From GCA-003244245 sp036266995 (GTDB lineage: Bacteria > Actinomycetota > Actinomycetes > Mycobacteriales > Pseudonocardiaceae), in NCBI GenBank assembly GCA_036266995.1, contig DATAWX010000166.1, positions 1 through 64,000 of the forward strand: DNA of 64,000 nt, written 5' to 3'. Every line of letters starts with the position of its first letter. Position 1 is the first letter of the stretch. The translations under genes were made by a program, and so were the position numbers. Of the stretch, positions 1 through 8,736 are shown one piece after another. Below the pieces are notes generated by a model. The model was not told the origin of the DNA and did not search any database. It saw nothing but the letters and a program-made list of their open reading frames with translations.

Positions 1-552
1 CTGCCCCGTCAGGGGCCATCCCTTCCGAGCGCAGTCTCGGACGGGACGTAGCGATCCTTGGTCCCTAGAACTTTGACACTTGAGCCAAGTTCCCGGGAGG
101 GCGTAGCGTTCTCCTCGTCCGCTCCCACACAGGCGTTTCGACCGCCTGACCAGCCACGATGGGCGGCACAACGACGGCGACTTAGGCTTAGGTCGCCCGA
201 TTCGGCGCAGCGGATGGCGACGGTCCGCCGCCCCAGACCGGGAGTCCCCGCGGGAGCTTGCGCTCAGGAAGCCGCAGGGACTATTTGGCGTGCCCACAGA
301 CTTGGCGGTCCGAGGCGCAGCCTCACTAGTTTGAGCAGCCACGTCGGCGCTCATAACGGCCTCGGCGGCCTTGTCGGAGCTCACCTCGGCGGCAATATCC
401 TGAAACTCCTCCCCCGCCTCCGCTGCCGCCTTCTTCACCTCCAAAGCGAGTCCCACCGACGCCTTAACGGTACCCCTCACTATGGGTTTAATGATCTTCA
501 CTACTAACGGAGCAGTCACAACACCAATCAAGTACGGAGCTACAACAGGCAT
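1..552 (-). CDS. DUF5132-type small membrane-associated protein, copy 1 (runs off left edge)
   Basis: An ATG at 552, preceded by a GGGGA ribosome-binding site, opens a minus-strand frame with no stop before position 1. Residues 1 to about 75 match the copy at 6621-6884 almost residue for residue: a hydrophobic start containing APYLIGVVTAPLV, a basic amphipathic stretch (KPIVRGTVKASVGLALEVKK), then an acidic helix ending near SADVAA. After about residue 76 the frame turns into Arg/Ser/Pro-rich sequence that looks like unselected DNA, so the original stop has probably been lost. The fold class (one hydrophobic segment followed by charged helices) recalls small partners of metal P-type ATPases such as the PacL proteins. 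That comparison is inference; the biochemical role is unknown. Confidence 0.6.
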   Translation of the reverse strand, partial: MPVVAPYLIGVVTAPLVVKIIKPIVRGTVKASVGLALEVKKAAAEAGEEFQDIAAEVSSDKAAEAVMSADVAAQTSEAAPRTAKSVGTPNSPCGFLSASSRGDSRSGAADRRHPLRRIGRPKPKSPSLCRPSWLVRRSKRLCGSGRGERYALPGTWLKCQSSRDQGSLRPVRDCARKGWPLTGQ

Positions 553-866
553 TCTCGGTTCCCCTCTAACGAGTAGATCCTCGGATATGTTGGTGCATGC
601 GAGTCTGCGGGTTTGCTATGAATCATAGCGACGGTGATCCTAGTCCGACGACTTCGGGGAATCAAGGACTTAGGGGAGGAGAATGCGACATAACGACAGA
701 ATAAGACATCATGATCACTCTATCGGGATCGCCTGTTACTTTACGTAGCTTCACGAGCGCGTGCTCAACTCTAACGGAGTGTCGCCGCGACCGTCCGGGT
801 GAATGTGAGCTATTAATAAAATCAATACCGCGGCTTTCAGGCGCGTTACTTTGATCTCAATCTTTT
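335..866. repeat. Long direct repeat, copy 1 (DUF5132 gene plus its upstream DNA)
   Basis: This stretch aligns colinearly with 6667-7183. The match covers the DUF5132 coding part and also about 300 bases upstream of its start, with many shared blocks such as the region around 'cgcgttagctgatctc'/'cgcgttactttgatctc'. Substitutions and small indels have accumulated, so the duplication is not recent. Confidence 0.75.
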
Positions 867-949
867 CATGGTGGTGTGGTCGCATGGTGATCTTTGATCT
901 CACTAACTGATCTCGGGCGGCGTCGTTTCGCTTGGTGGCGGGGCACGAG

Positions 950-1625
950 GGGCCCGTAGTCTGGTCCGACCAAGAACCGCGCCCGGCATCGATCGAAGAA
1001 ATGGCTGCCGATTACCTGGACCAGATCCAGAGATCTGCCCGAAGGGCCCCTTACTGTTTACTCGGCTGGCCCTTCGATGGCCTGGCCGCCCACGCCATGG
1101 CCACCGAGTCGCAAAGCCGCGGTGGGCTAGACAGCTCTGCCGGCCGTGCTTGACGGTTACCCCCTGTGCGACCTGCCGCGGGAGAAACCGCTCATCCCTC
1201 ACGAGCAGGACATCTTGGCCGATTTCGTCACCATACTCGGCGGCGATCCCGTACTCACGAATGGTAGCCCGCTGACCACCGCCCAAGTCATAGAAATCAT
1301 TCACAGTCGAGGCGGTGCGCTGGCGAAATTCGAAGACCACCACGTCACCCGTCATCGTCGAGATCGTGGCGAACAATGCTCGCCGCGCGCTCGATTACCG
1401 TCCCGGACGGTTTCACGGTAACCTGCTATTGTTCAAGGTCGGTCTGGAGCCCCCACATCACCGGTTATCCCCGAGGTGTGGGAGAGTCATACGTCGACGG
1501 GACCATTGACACTTACGACATCACAAGCAACACTACGACCTGACCAAGCCGGAATCGTACGCCCAGATCGGGCCGCTCCTGGTCGCACGACTGCAAGAAC
1601 AGGCGCTGCGACATCGCCAGCGTTG
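950..1625 (+). pseudogene. Decayed nonribosomal peptide synthetase C-terminal thioesterase
   Basis: Four plus-strand frames in succession spell a type I NRPS thioesterase. About 985-1125 reads PASIEEMAADYLDQIQ, then PYCLLGWPFDGLAAHAMATE, which corresponds to the canonical LLGWSFGG nucleophile elbow. From 1148 the frame shifts to LDGYPLCDLPREKPL. Near 1370 it shifts to NARRALDYRPGRFHGNLLLFK. From about 1450 it reads ITGYPRGVGESYVDGTIDTY, and a last shift gives YDLTKPESYAQIGPLLVARL. The nucleophilic Ser of GxSxG is Pro (GWPFDG), so the domain is dead on both frame and active-site grounds. No adenylation, condensation or carrier domain precedes it in the window. It is a relic of a peptide-synthetase cluster. 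Confidence 0.75.
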
Positions 1626-1749
1626 TAAGACTCTAGTGCCAATTCTTTGGCTCTGTTATGCGGCGAGGGGAGCGGAACAAGTTGGGGTTGCGACATTGAG
1701 GTCGCACGTTGTGAGGGCAGCACCGTCAACTTGGTAGGACCGTGCGCGG

Positions 1750-1932
1750 ATGGACGGATCGGCTGACTGCTCGGAGAGGGGGCACACGCAGCGGTTTCTA
1801 TCCGCGTTCAGCGGTATCTCCCGACACTTCTGGCCACGCCGCCACCGGCTGCGCGCCGGGGAGTACCGCCGCGAGATGGCTGTCCGATTCATCGCGTGGA
1901 ACGAGGCTACTGGGACTACCACGGCCGCCTGA
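1750..1932 (+). pseudogene. IS6-family-like transposase C-terminal remnant
   Basis: The 60-residue frame contains FLSAFSGISRHFWPRRHRL followed by RAGEYRREMAVRFIAWNEATG. This resembles the C-terminal signature of actinobacterial IS6-type DDE transposases (RHFRPRRHRL...YR.EM..RF..WNE). Nothing upstream supplies the DDE core, so only the tail survives. It lies just downstream of the thioesterase relic. Confidence 0.55.
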
Positions 1933-2415
1933 CGCACGGCACTGGAGATCGACCGAGACACCCAACCACGCCTACCAGCAGCCCGACAGTTCGACCACCG
2001 AACAAGTTGACGACGCCCGCAAGCTCAGCGGAAAGCGGTGGTAGAGCCACGCACAGCGGCTGATGATCTTGCCGGGTAGCGGAGCCCGCGGTACGACGGC
2101 GTCTCAATACCCACCAGCTCAGCTCCCTCCTACCCCACTCCGAGCAACCCACCGATCCTTCGAACCACGAGGGAAGCCTCACCAAGTTGACGGTGCCCAT
2201 GTGTTGCCGGTGCCCATGTGGCGACCGAACTCGATGTGATCGTCCGCGACCTTGATCGTTCGGGGCTCCTTGGCTAGGCTGCGGTCGTGATCAAGCGGGC
2301 CAACACCAGCAAACAGCGACTTGGATTACGGAGGTACCGGCCCGAGCTCGCTTCCACGATCGCGGTCTCTTTCCGGATTGGTTCTTTTGTGACCGACATG
2401 CGCTCCGTCAGCTAG
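1933..2415. other. Gene-free stretch upstream of the ABC exporter
   Basis: No convincing reading frame is present. It holds a short direct repeat (cggtgcccatgtg, twice within 2190-2220) and a candidate promoter at 2252-2280. It is probably further mobile-element debris plus the exporter's regulatory region. Confidence 0.5.
2252..2280 (+). promoter_or_regulatory. Candidate sigma-70-type promoter for the ABC exporter
   Basis: TTGATC at 2252-2257 and TAGGCT at 2275-2280 are separated by exactly 17 bases, a good spacing for a housekeeping actinobacterial promoter. It lies about 135 bases before the exporter start. Assigned by motif only. Confidence 0.35.
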
Positions 2416-4689
2416 ATGGCGGTCATGACGGCGTCCGCCTCGAAATCATATCGGGTTGAACCGCGATCCGTCATTGCGGGTCGTCAGCGCTGGGACATTG
2501 CGGTCTTGTTGGGTCGGCCTCGAGTCGCGGAATTCCTGGAAACCAGGCTACGGGAACGGTCGGGAGTCGGGGTGGTACGGGCCAATCCCGTCACCGGCCG
2601 GTTGCTCGTCTTTCATAACGCGGAGCTGTCCGGTGACGAAGTCGGCCAGCTTGTTCGGCAGGCCGCCGCGCAAGTCTCCCGCCAGACACCCGTCACCCCG
2701 ATCCGGCGGTCGTCGGGGCCTGCGCTTTCTGCGACACCGACGACGGTACGACGGTCGAATCGGAGCGCAGGCGCGCTGATGGTGGTCGGCGGTGGGGTGG
2801 CCGCCCTGGTCGTGCGTTCACCCATGTTGCGCCTGGGTGCGGTGCTCGGCGCAACGGCTATCGTCATCTGGCGCGGATGGCGAAGATCGAGGCAGGCCCA
2901 ACTTGCCTTGGCCGCGCCCCACGGATCGACCGTCGGGGCCATCCGACAGATTCTTGGACCGCACGGTCGGGAGTTCTTTCGGGCGTCGGCCGTTTCGATC
3001 CTCGCGCAGGTGTTGTACATGACGCCCCTGCTGTTCTTGGGCTGGATGCTTGCAGTCCTGACCAAAGGACCAACCGCGTCCTTAATGCGCCTGGGACTCG
3101 CTAGTGGTGCGGGCCAACTTTGGTTCCTGGCGGGAGTTACCCTCGTCGTGTTCGTCTCCTTCGCGGTCGTGTCGTTCACGGCGGGTATGATGTGGCGCGA
3201 TCTCGCCCAGACCGTGCTGCACGAGTGGCGCAGCGAGATGTATGCCCACGTTCAATGGGGCAAGCTCCGGTACCTTGAAGGCGAGCGGATGACGAGGCTC
3301 GCAGAAGTGCTCACCGGCGACATTGACCAGATCAGTCGCTTCCTCGCCGGCCCGGCCCACACCCTTCTCCAAATTGCTACCAGCTTCACCATCGTCGTCG
3401 GGGCGTTCTTGTTCTGGGCCCCGCATATCGCCTGGATCGCCTTCCTGCCGGCGCCAATCATCGCCTGGTTGTCGTTCTTCTACCAAGAGCGGGTGGCTCC
3501 CGAGCACGCCGCCAGCAGCGAGATCATGTCACTATTGAACAGCCAACTGATCAACAATTTGGAGGCAAGCGCGACTGTCAAAAGCTTCGGTGGCGAGGAC
3601 TACGAGATCGAGCGGATCATAGGCCTCAGCGAGGCCTACCGTCAGAGCAATCATCAGATCAATAAGCGCACCCTGGCCTACAATCACACGGTCCAGGGGT
3701 GCGCAGTGTCGGCTCTGTTCGGGGTCCTGTTGTTCGGCGGTCTCGACGTACTGTCCGGTAGGCTCGCGCTGGAGGCTTATAACGGTCTGATCGCCCTGCC
3801 CATGCAGCTTCTCATGAGGCTGCCAGAGCTCGGAGACGCGGCCGAGCAGTACCTACGGACTGTGGCAGCGCTCGGGCGCGTGCTTGAGCTTCGCCGCCTT
3901 CCGGTCGAGTCAAGTGGCACCGGCCGACGTCTGGACCTTGCGATGGTCGACGGCGAGATCGCGCTCGACGGCGTGACGTTCGCCTACCCGGGGCGCTCGC
4001 CGGTTCTGCGCGATCTGTCCCTGAGGGTGGTGGCCAGGCAGACGACGGGCATCGTAGGCGTGACCGGAGCGGGGAAGACCACCATCGCCAAGCTGGCACT
4101 GCGCCTCCAGGATGCCGAGTCGGGGCGCGTCCTGCTCGACGGCATCGACGTACGGCACCTGAGACTCCAAGATCTTCGGAGAGCGATCGGGTTCGTGGGA
4201 CAGGATGCCTTCCTGTTCGACGGGTCGATCGGGGACAACATCCGGTATGGCACTTTCGATGCGAACCTCGAGCGCGTCGCGAGGGCGGCGCGGCTGGCTG
4301 AGGCCGCCGATTTCATCGAGGCCCTGCCTCTTCAGTACGACACGATGATCGGGGAGCGGGGCGTCACGCTGTCGGGCGGCCAGAAGCAACGCCTGTCTCT
4401 GGCCCGAGCGATCCTGAAGAGCGCGCCGATCCTCATTCTCGACGAGGCGACATCGGCGGTCGACAACGAGACCGAGGCGGCCATCCAGCACGCACTGGCG
4501 GATTTCGCCCGGGACCGCACGCTGGTCATCATCGCTCATCGTCTGTCGACGATCCGTCATGCCAACTGGATCTACGTGATGGGTGAAGGAGGAACGATCT
4601 CCGAAGAGGGAACCCATCAGGAGCTCCTGGAGCGCGATGGTGTGTACGCGTCGTTATGGCGCCTGCAGATCGGCGACGCGATGACGTAG
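2416..4689 (+). CDS. ABC exporter (fused TMD-NBD) with an HMA_2-like N-terminal domain
   Basis: A 757-residue half-transporter. Residues about 10-95 (VEPRSVIAGRQRWDIAVLL to ELSGDEVGQLVRQA) have the beta-alpha-beta pattern of HMA_2-type domains, including GVGVVRANPVTGRLLVFHN, but lack the CxxC of classic HMA domains. A hydrophobic hairpin follows at about 117-150. The exporter transmembrane domain spans about 185-470. The nucleotide-binding domain has Walker A GVTGAGKTT (about 548), LSGGQ (about 652), Walker B ILILDEATS (about 672) and an H-loop AHRLS. It is longer than ordinary half-exporters because of the N-terminal domain. No clear ribosome-binding site precedes ATG 2416; ATG 2425 is an alternative. 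DUF5132 genes flank it on both sides, a context suggestive of metal-related transport. The substrate is not known, and homodimer function is inferred. Confidence 0.85.
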   Translation: MAVMTASASKSYRVEPRSVIAGRQRWDIAVLLGRPRVAEFLETRLRERSGVGVVRANPVTGRLLVFHNAELSGDEVGQLVRQAAAQVSRQTPVTPIRRSSGPALSATPTTVRRSNRSAGALMVVGGGVAALVVRSPMLRLGAVLGATAIVIWRGWRRSRQAQLALAAPHGSTVGAIRQILGPHGREFFRASAVSILAQVLYMTPLLFLGWMLAVLTKGPTASLMRLGLASGAGQLWFLAGVTLVVFVSFAVVSFTAGMMWRDLAQTVLHEWRSEMYAHVQWGKLRYLEGERMTRLAEVLTGDIDQISRFLAGPAHTLLQIATSFTIVVGAFLFWAPHIAWIAFLPAPIIAWLSFFYQERVAPEHAASSEIMSLLNSQLINNLEASATVKSFGGEDYEIERIIGLSEAYRQSNHQINKRTLAYNHTVQGCAVSALFGVLLFGGLDVLSGRLALEAYNGLIALPMQLLMRLPELGDAAEQYLRTVAALGRVLELRRLPVESSGTGRRLDLAMVDGEIALDGVTFAYPGRSPVLRDLSLRVVARQTTGIVGVTGAGKTTIAKLALRLQDAESGRVLLDGIDVRHLRLQDLRRAIGFVGQDAFLFDGSIGDNIRYGTFDANLERVARAARLAEAADFIEALPLQYDTMIGERGVTLSGGQKQRLSLARAILKSAPILILDEATSAVDNETEAAIQHALADFARDRTLVIIAHRLSTIRHANWIYVMGEGGTISEEGTHQELLERDGVYASLWRLQIGDAMT

Positions 4690-4704
4690 TGCGCCTAATT
4701 TATA

Positions 4705-4740
4705 GAGGCTGCGGTACAGAGGCTGCGGTACATCAGCCTC
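4705..4740 (+). terminator. Tandem 14-mer and hairpin after the ABC exporter
   Basis: gaggctgcggtaca is repeated exactly in tandem (4705-4718 and 4719-4732). The second copy forms a 7-bp stem with cagcctc at 4734-4740 around a short loop. It sits 16 bases after the exporter stop and could act as a weak terminator. There is no T tract. Confidence 0.35.
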
Positions 4741-5023
4741 AGTTCATGGGCGGCGATCCAGGTGCGGGTCAACTGTTCGTCGTCGGTATCGTCGACGTCG
4801 AGCCCGGTCAGCAGCCTCATCCGGAGCGGTCGGCGTGATGCTCGGAGGCGCCCAACCGGCGGTGTCAACCTCCCGGGCCACCGCCGCGACGCGGCGCCGC
4901 CTGTCCGACTGCCGAGCCCGTGAGGTCAACGACGCCGTGGTGCGATCATCAGCGAAGTGTATGGCGGCGGAACTATCCGCGGCGTATAACCGTCGAACAT
5001 TCTTGGCTGCGGTGGCCGAGGCG

Positions 5024-5293
5024 CTAGACCGCATCCCCGCACTGGGATGAAGTGACAGGGACATCAGATTTCGTGTCGGCCGCGATATAATCGACACTAG
5101 CCTCGGCAGCGATATCCTGCAGTTCCTCAGCTACCTCCGTGGCTAGCTTCTTCACTTGTAAACCAATCCCAATCGTGGCCTTGACGGTGCTCCGCACTAA
5201 CGGCTTAACCATCGTCCCCATTAATGGCGCCGTTGCGATGCCAACAAAGTACGATAGGGTCATCTTGAGAACCATCTTGTACGGTAGGATCAT
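5024..5293 (-). CDS. DUF5132-type small protein, divergent copy 3
   Basis: An 89-residue protein. A GGAGG ten bases before ATG 5293 supports this start. After a Met-rich lead it follows the family layout: hydrophobic YFVGIATAPLMGTMV, basic KPLVRSTVKATIGIGLQVKK, then the acidic helix EVAEELQDIAAEAS. It is clearly homologous to the copies at 1-552 and 6621-6884 but much more diverged, and lacks their shared upstream DNA. It is convergent with the ABC exporter. The tail (DVPVTSSQCGDAV) is unlike the other copies. Function unknown; a membrane-anchored partner of a transporter is a hypothesis. Confidence 0.65.
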   Translation of the reverse strand: MILPYKMVLKMTLSYFVGIATAPLMGTMVKPLVRSTVKATIGIGLQVKKLATEVAEELQDIAAEASVDYIAADTKSDVPVTSSQCGDAV

Positions 5294-6019
5294 CTTACGC
5301 TAGCCTCCATATCGGTTTTATGTGCGGAGATGGTGATGTGTCCCCGACGATTGGTGGAATTTAGCTGCCAGGAACGGCCCGTTCCTAGGGCCGACGGCCG
5401 GCTCGAACGGATCCTACACAAATGGGATACGCGGTCATTGCCCCGGCTGGTCTCACTGTCGCCCCTGAGTCTTGGCACCGGTATATCGTAGCGGGGATAC
5501 CGTGCGCCACGTCGCGTACGGCTAGGGTACCGCGAGCGTGCTCTCCCGGGCGTGTAGCAGCACTCGTTGAGTGAAGCGACGGACCCGGCGGCGATGTCGC
5601 ACTAGCCGGTATCAGGCGATTCTGAGCAACCCGAGACGGCCCTCGGCGAGTGCGGTGAGGCTGGGAGAAGTGGATGACGTGTTTGACCGCGGTGATGAGG
5701 TAGCTGCGTATGGCACAGAACGGTGCCGTCAAACTGTTGGGTGTCGAGCTGCCGACGATAGCGCCTCGTTGCGAAAACGCCTGCTGTGCAACAGGGCACC
5801 GATCACACCACCTCCACCACGCCACGTCGGCTCCGGTGCCCACCCGCGCCAGATCATGGCCTTCGACGGCGATGAGGCATGCTGGCAGTACGACTCGGTC
5901 AAAAACTCGCCGGGACATGGGGTGGTCGTTCATCGCACCCACGAGTTTAGAGTCGGGCCGCCGCCCGGCGGATCAACTACGGTTGCCTCTAAGTTGAGAT
6001 GGCTGCGTGTCGTTGCAGG
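5294..6019. other. Stretch without a supportable gene
   Basis: Several overlapping open frames exist on both strands (the longest minus-strand one is about 185 codons). None has a recognisable domain, a good start context or consistent codon bias. The region is probably degraded mobile DNA, given the IS5-like relic that follows. Confidence 0.45.
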
Positions 6020-6092
6020 TAGAGGCACGGACCTGCAAGTAATCATGGGATTACTGAAGTCCTGATGATCGCCTGGAGAGTCCGTGCCTCTA
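6020..6092. repeat. 13-bp inverted repeat beside the IS5-like relic
   Basis: tagaggcacggac at 6020-6032 is matched exactly in inverse by gtccgtgcctcta at 6080-6092. The right arm covers the first codons of the transposase remnant. It may be a relic of an insertion-sequence end or a simple hairpin. Confidence 0.4.
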
Positions 6093-6360
6093 CTACCAGC
6101 ATCCCCTGATCGAGCCGTTGTGGGTCGAGTTCGGCCGCGCTGATCGGGTCGGCTGCGCGCCCCGAGTTCTCCCCAACCCACCCCCGGGGCTGCCACCGCC
6201 GCCGGGTCCCAGACCGGGTCGTGTTCGACCATGTGATCGCCGCGCTGGTGCACGGCAGTGGCTATGAAGTCTCGCCAGTCCGGGCTGCTCCGACCGCACC
6301 ATCCGCCGTCGCCTGACCGAGTGGGCCCACGCCGACATCGGCCAAGAACTGCTGCAATCT
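6084..6360 (+). pseudogene. IS5-family-like transposase N-terminal remnant
   Basis: Starting at GTG 6084 the pieces read VPLLPAS, then LIEPLWVEF (shifted frame, from about 6103), THPRGCHRRRVPDRVVFDHV followed by IAALVHGSGYE (about 6176-6268), and CSDRTIRRRLTEWAHADIGQELLQ. This is the N-terminal domain of actinobacterial IS5-type transposases. At least three frameshifts and small deletions separate the pieces, and the DDE catalytic part is missing. Confidence 0.7.
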
Positions 6361-6620
6361 ACGCAGTCCGGGACATCCTCCGATGTGGCCAACCAGAGCT
6401 TTGTGAGTAGGGGTGCAGAGGTGGGCGAGGTCCTCGGCTCGTGATCCTATGGGAGACGCACGCTCACGGCCAGCCGGTGAGGCTAGTGGCGATCAACGCG
6501 CTCCAGCTCCAGGCGCGGTTGGCCAGCAGGTGAGTGCCGCAGCGCGGCATCGTGTGTGGTGTCACGCAGTCCAAGAGCGACTGCGGGCAGCTCAGCGGTG
6601 TAGGCGAACCTGCAATCTCA

Positions 6621-6884
6621 TCAGTTCGCCGCCCCGCCAGCAGCAGCCCGCGAGCGGTCAGTTTTGGCAGCGACGTCGGCGCTCATAACGGCCTCGGCTG
6701 CCTTGTCGGAGCTCACCTCGGCGGCGATATCCTGAAACTCCTCACCCGCCTCAGCGGCTGCCCTCTTCACCTCCAAAGCGAGTCCCACAGTCGCCTTAAC
6801 GGTACCCCGCACTATCGGCTTAACGATCTTCACTACTAGCGGGGCAGTCACAACACCAATCAAGTATGGAGCTAAAACAGGCAT
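6621..6884 (-). CDS. DUF5132-type small protein, copy 2 (intact)
   Basis: An 87-residue protein starting at ATG 6884 behind GAGGGGGAA. The hydrophobic N-terminus (MPVLAPYLIGVVTAPLVVKI) is followed by a basic patch (KPIVRGTVKATVGLALEVKR), an acidic helix (AAAEAGEEFQDIAAEVSSD) and an Ala-rich tail. It is nearly identical to copy 1 over the first 75 codons and has a clean stop, so it is the best-preserved member of the trio. The pattern fits a membrane-anchored or membrane-surface helical protein. I recognise the family as DUF5132; its activity is not established. About 300 bases upstream are shared with copy 1, so both were probably under the same regulation. Confidence 0.75.
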   Translation of the reverse strand: MPVLAPYLIGVVTAPLVVKIVKPIVRGTVKATVGLALEVKRAAAEAGEEFQDIAAEVSSDKAAEAVMSADVAAKTDRSRAAAGGAAN

Positions 6885-7183
6885 TTTCGGTTCCCCCTCT
6901 GACGAGTAGGTGCTCGGATATATTGGTGCATGTGAGTCTGCGGGCTACTATAAACCGTAGCTTTTAAACGCTGACTGTAGTCCGACGGCTTCCGGGAATC
7001 AAGGGCCCGAGGGAGAACAAGGCGACACCATGACCAGTTATGGGATCAACTGCTACTTTAAGTAGTCTCACGACCACATGTTCAACCCTAACGGGGTGTT
7101 GCTGCGGCCGTCTGGGTGGACACCAGGTATTCTAGCATACTCGGTACCAGCTTCAGGCGCGTTAGCTGATCTCGATCTTTCAT
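6667..7183. repeat. Long direct repeat, copy 2
   Basis: Counterpart of 335-866 in the same orientation, about 6.3 kb away. It includes the DUF5132 coding region and the conserved upstream non-coding part (6885-7183). The ABC exporter and copy 3 lie between the two repeats. Confidence 0.75.
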
Positions 7184-7818
7184 CCTCGCTTCACGTGCGG
7201 GCGCTCCACCTTGCCCCCGGCTGCTCGCGCCGTCCGATTCGGCTACTACCCAGGGGAGCGGGGCGTGGGGGTCGGCCCGGGCATGGTCGGGCTGATCGGG
7301 CGGCGCGGCGTGGCGGCCGAGAAGGCGACGGGACCTCTCTGGTCGGTCGATCGGACCTTCACGATCTTTAAACACCCACTCAGATTCCAACTGTCACTGA
7401 CCGCGCCCCCATAACAACGGGTGATAACGCTGGAACAGAGATTGATTCCGCGGCTAAATCAACGGCGATACGGCTGCGGCTAGGCCGCGGATGCCAGACG
7501 GATGCCGTGACGCGATCGAGACGATCCACAACGCTGTCGGGGCGAAGAAAAGAAACACAACGGGTATTCGACGCGGACTTGAAAATCGGATTCGACAAGA
7601 ATCGACCACACCTTCCTCCTCGCTCGGCCCGGACGTCCCGGCCAGAGAACAGATCCACGCCTGGCTGAGCGCAGAAGTGAGCCGATCAAGGCCGGTACTC
7701 TCCGACCGTCGGGTCAACGCCACCTGTCCCATCAGGTGCGCGTATGGCACGTCGACCGTAGCTGTACGGAAGCGCACTGTCCTGCCCAGCGCATCGCCGG
7801 CCGACTAAGGAGACCATC
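7184..7818. other. Stretch without a supportable gene
   Basis: Open frames on both strands here are mutually overlapping and show no recognisable domain. A plus-strand frame at 7491-7808 ends just before the next gene's ribosome-binding site, but its composition (many rare residue runs, no homology I recognise) does not convince. Confidence 0.4.
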
Positions 7819-8469
7819 ATGCTTGCTATCGCCGCCGCTGTCCTGTTCGTCATTGCCCAGGCGCAGACCGCGCAAGCCGCCTCGGAGAAGGCCACCGCTG
7901 CCCGTAGGAAGGCCTTGGCCGCGCTCGCGGCCAAGGCCCAAGCCGATGACGCCTCCGAGGAAGCACCCGCCGAGTTGGACTGGGTGCGGGCCCAGAACGC
8001 CGCCCACCTGGCGGCTTACCAAGACGCCGCCGAACTGGCCCACACCGAACTGGAAGAAGTCCATTGCGCGGCCGCGAAGGCGGTCACCGACGCGCAAAAA
8101 ATCGCCGAGGCGGCTATCCAGAAGGCGATCGCCGATCGGGACCGCATCCTCTCTGAACGGGCCGCCGACATGGACCAGCAAATCGACCGGGCCAAGGCCG
8201 ATACCCAAGCGCAAGTCACGATCTTACAGAGCCAGCTCGACGCCGCTAAGGTCGAGGCCGAGGAACTGGTCAAGTCCATGCATGGCGAACTGGCCTATGC
8301 GGCTGCGGTGACCCGTGCCGGGACTGAGAATGCCAACACCGAACGAGTCGCCAGGTCAGACCAGGAGGCCACGGTGACCCAGCAGCGGGCGCAAGCCGGG
8401 CAGCCGCATCCCGAGCGCGCGCCCGTCCGAGCACCGCAAATCGAAAATGACCCCTGCGCTGGTCGATAA
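7819..8469 (+). CDS. Secreted or membrane-anchored coiled-coil protein of unknown function
   Basis: A 216-residue protein with AAGGAG (7807-7812) six bases before ATG 7819. Residues 1-20 are hydrophobic and end in AQA, like a signal peptide or anchor (LAIAAAVLFVIAQAQTAQA). Residues about 25-165 are Ala/Glu/Lys/Gln-rich heptads typical of a long coiled coil. The last 50 residues lose heptad order (TENANTERVARSDQEA to PCAGR), which may mark a frameshifted, decayed C-terminus. It is followed by a recombinase HTH remnant. Plasmid KfrA-type coiled coils look similar in composition but have an N-terminal HTH, absent here. Function not assigned. Confidence 0.5.
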   Translation: MLAIAAAVLFVIAQAQTAQAASEKATAARRKALAALAAKAQADDASEEAPAELDWVRAQNAAHLAAYQDAAELAHTELEEVHCAAAKAVTDAQKIAEAAIQKAIADRDRILSERAADMDQQIDRAKADTQAQVTILQSQLDAAKVEAEELVKSMHGELAYAAAVTRAGTENANTERVARSDQEATVTQQRAQAGQPHPERAPVRAPQIENDPCAGR

Positions 8470-8478
8470 GGCCCACGG

Positions 8479-8595
8479 ATGTATGATTCACGCCGCTTCG
8501 CCATCGCCGAAATCGCCCAGACCTGCGCGGTCAGTCCGACGACGATCTACCGTCACATTCACACCGGCCAACCACGGCACACTAGCTATAAGCCA
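8479..8595 (+). pseudogene. Serine recombinase C-terminal HTH remnant
   Basis: From ATG 8479 the frame reads YDSRRFAIAEIAQTC, then AVSPTTIYRHI, which matches the helix-turn-helix at the end of resolvase/invertase-type serine recombinases (F.IAEIA...GVS..T.YRH). The catalytic domain is absent upstream, and the frame becomes unrelated after about 40 codons. A fragment, not a functional gene. Confidence 0.55.
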
Positions 8596-8736
8596 ACTAT
8601 CGACCGCGAGCGAAACGGCTGTCCGGGTCGGGGTGTCAGAAAAGGCCGTCGAGGACGCGTCTACGGGATTCACGTTTTTCCATCGGAGGTGGTCAGGAAT
8701 CCACTCCCCGTGCAAAACAGAGCAACGGATAGCAGC

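Noticed and set aside
5385..5942. 185-codon minus-strand frame as a gene
   Set aside because: No recognisable domain, competing frames on the other strand, and a mobile-debris context.
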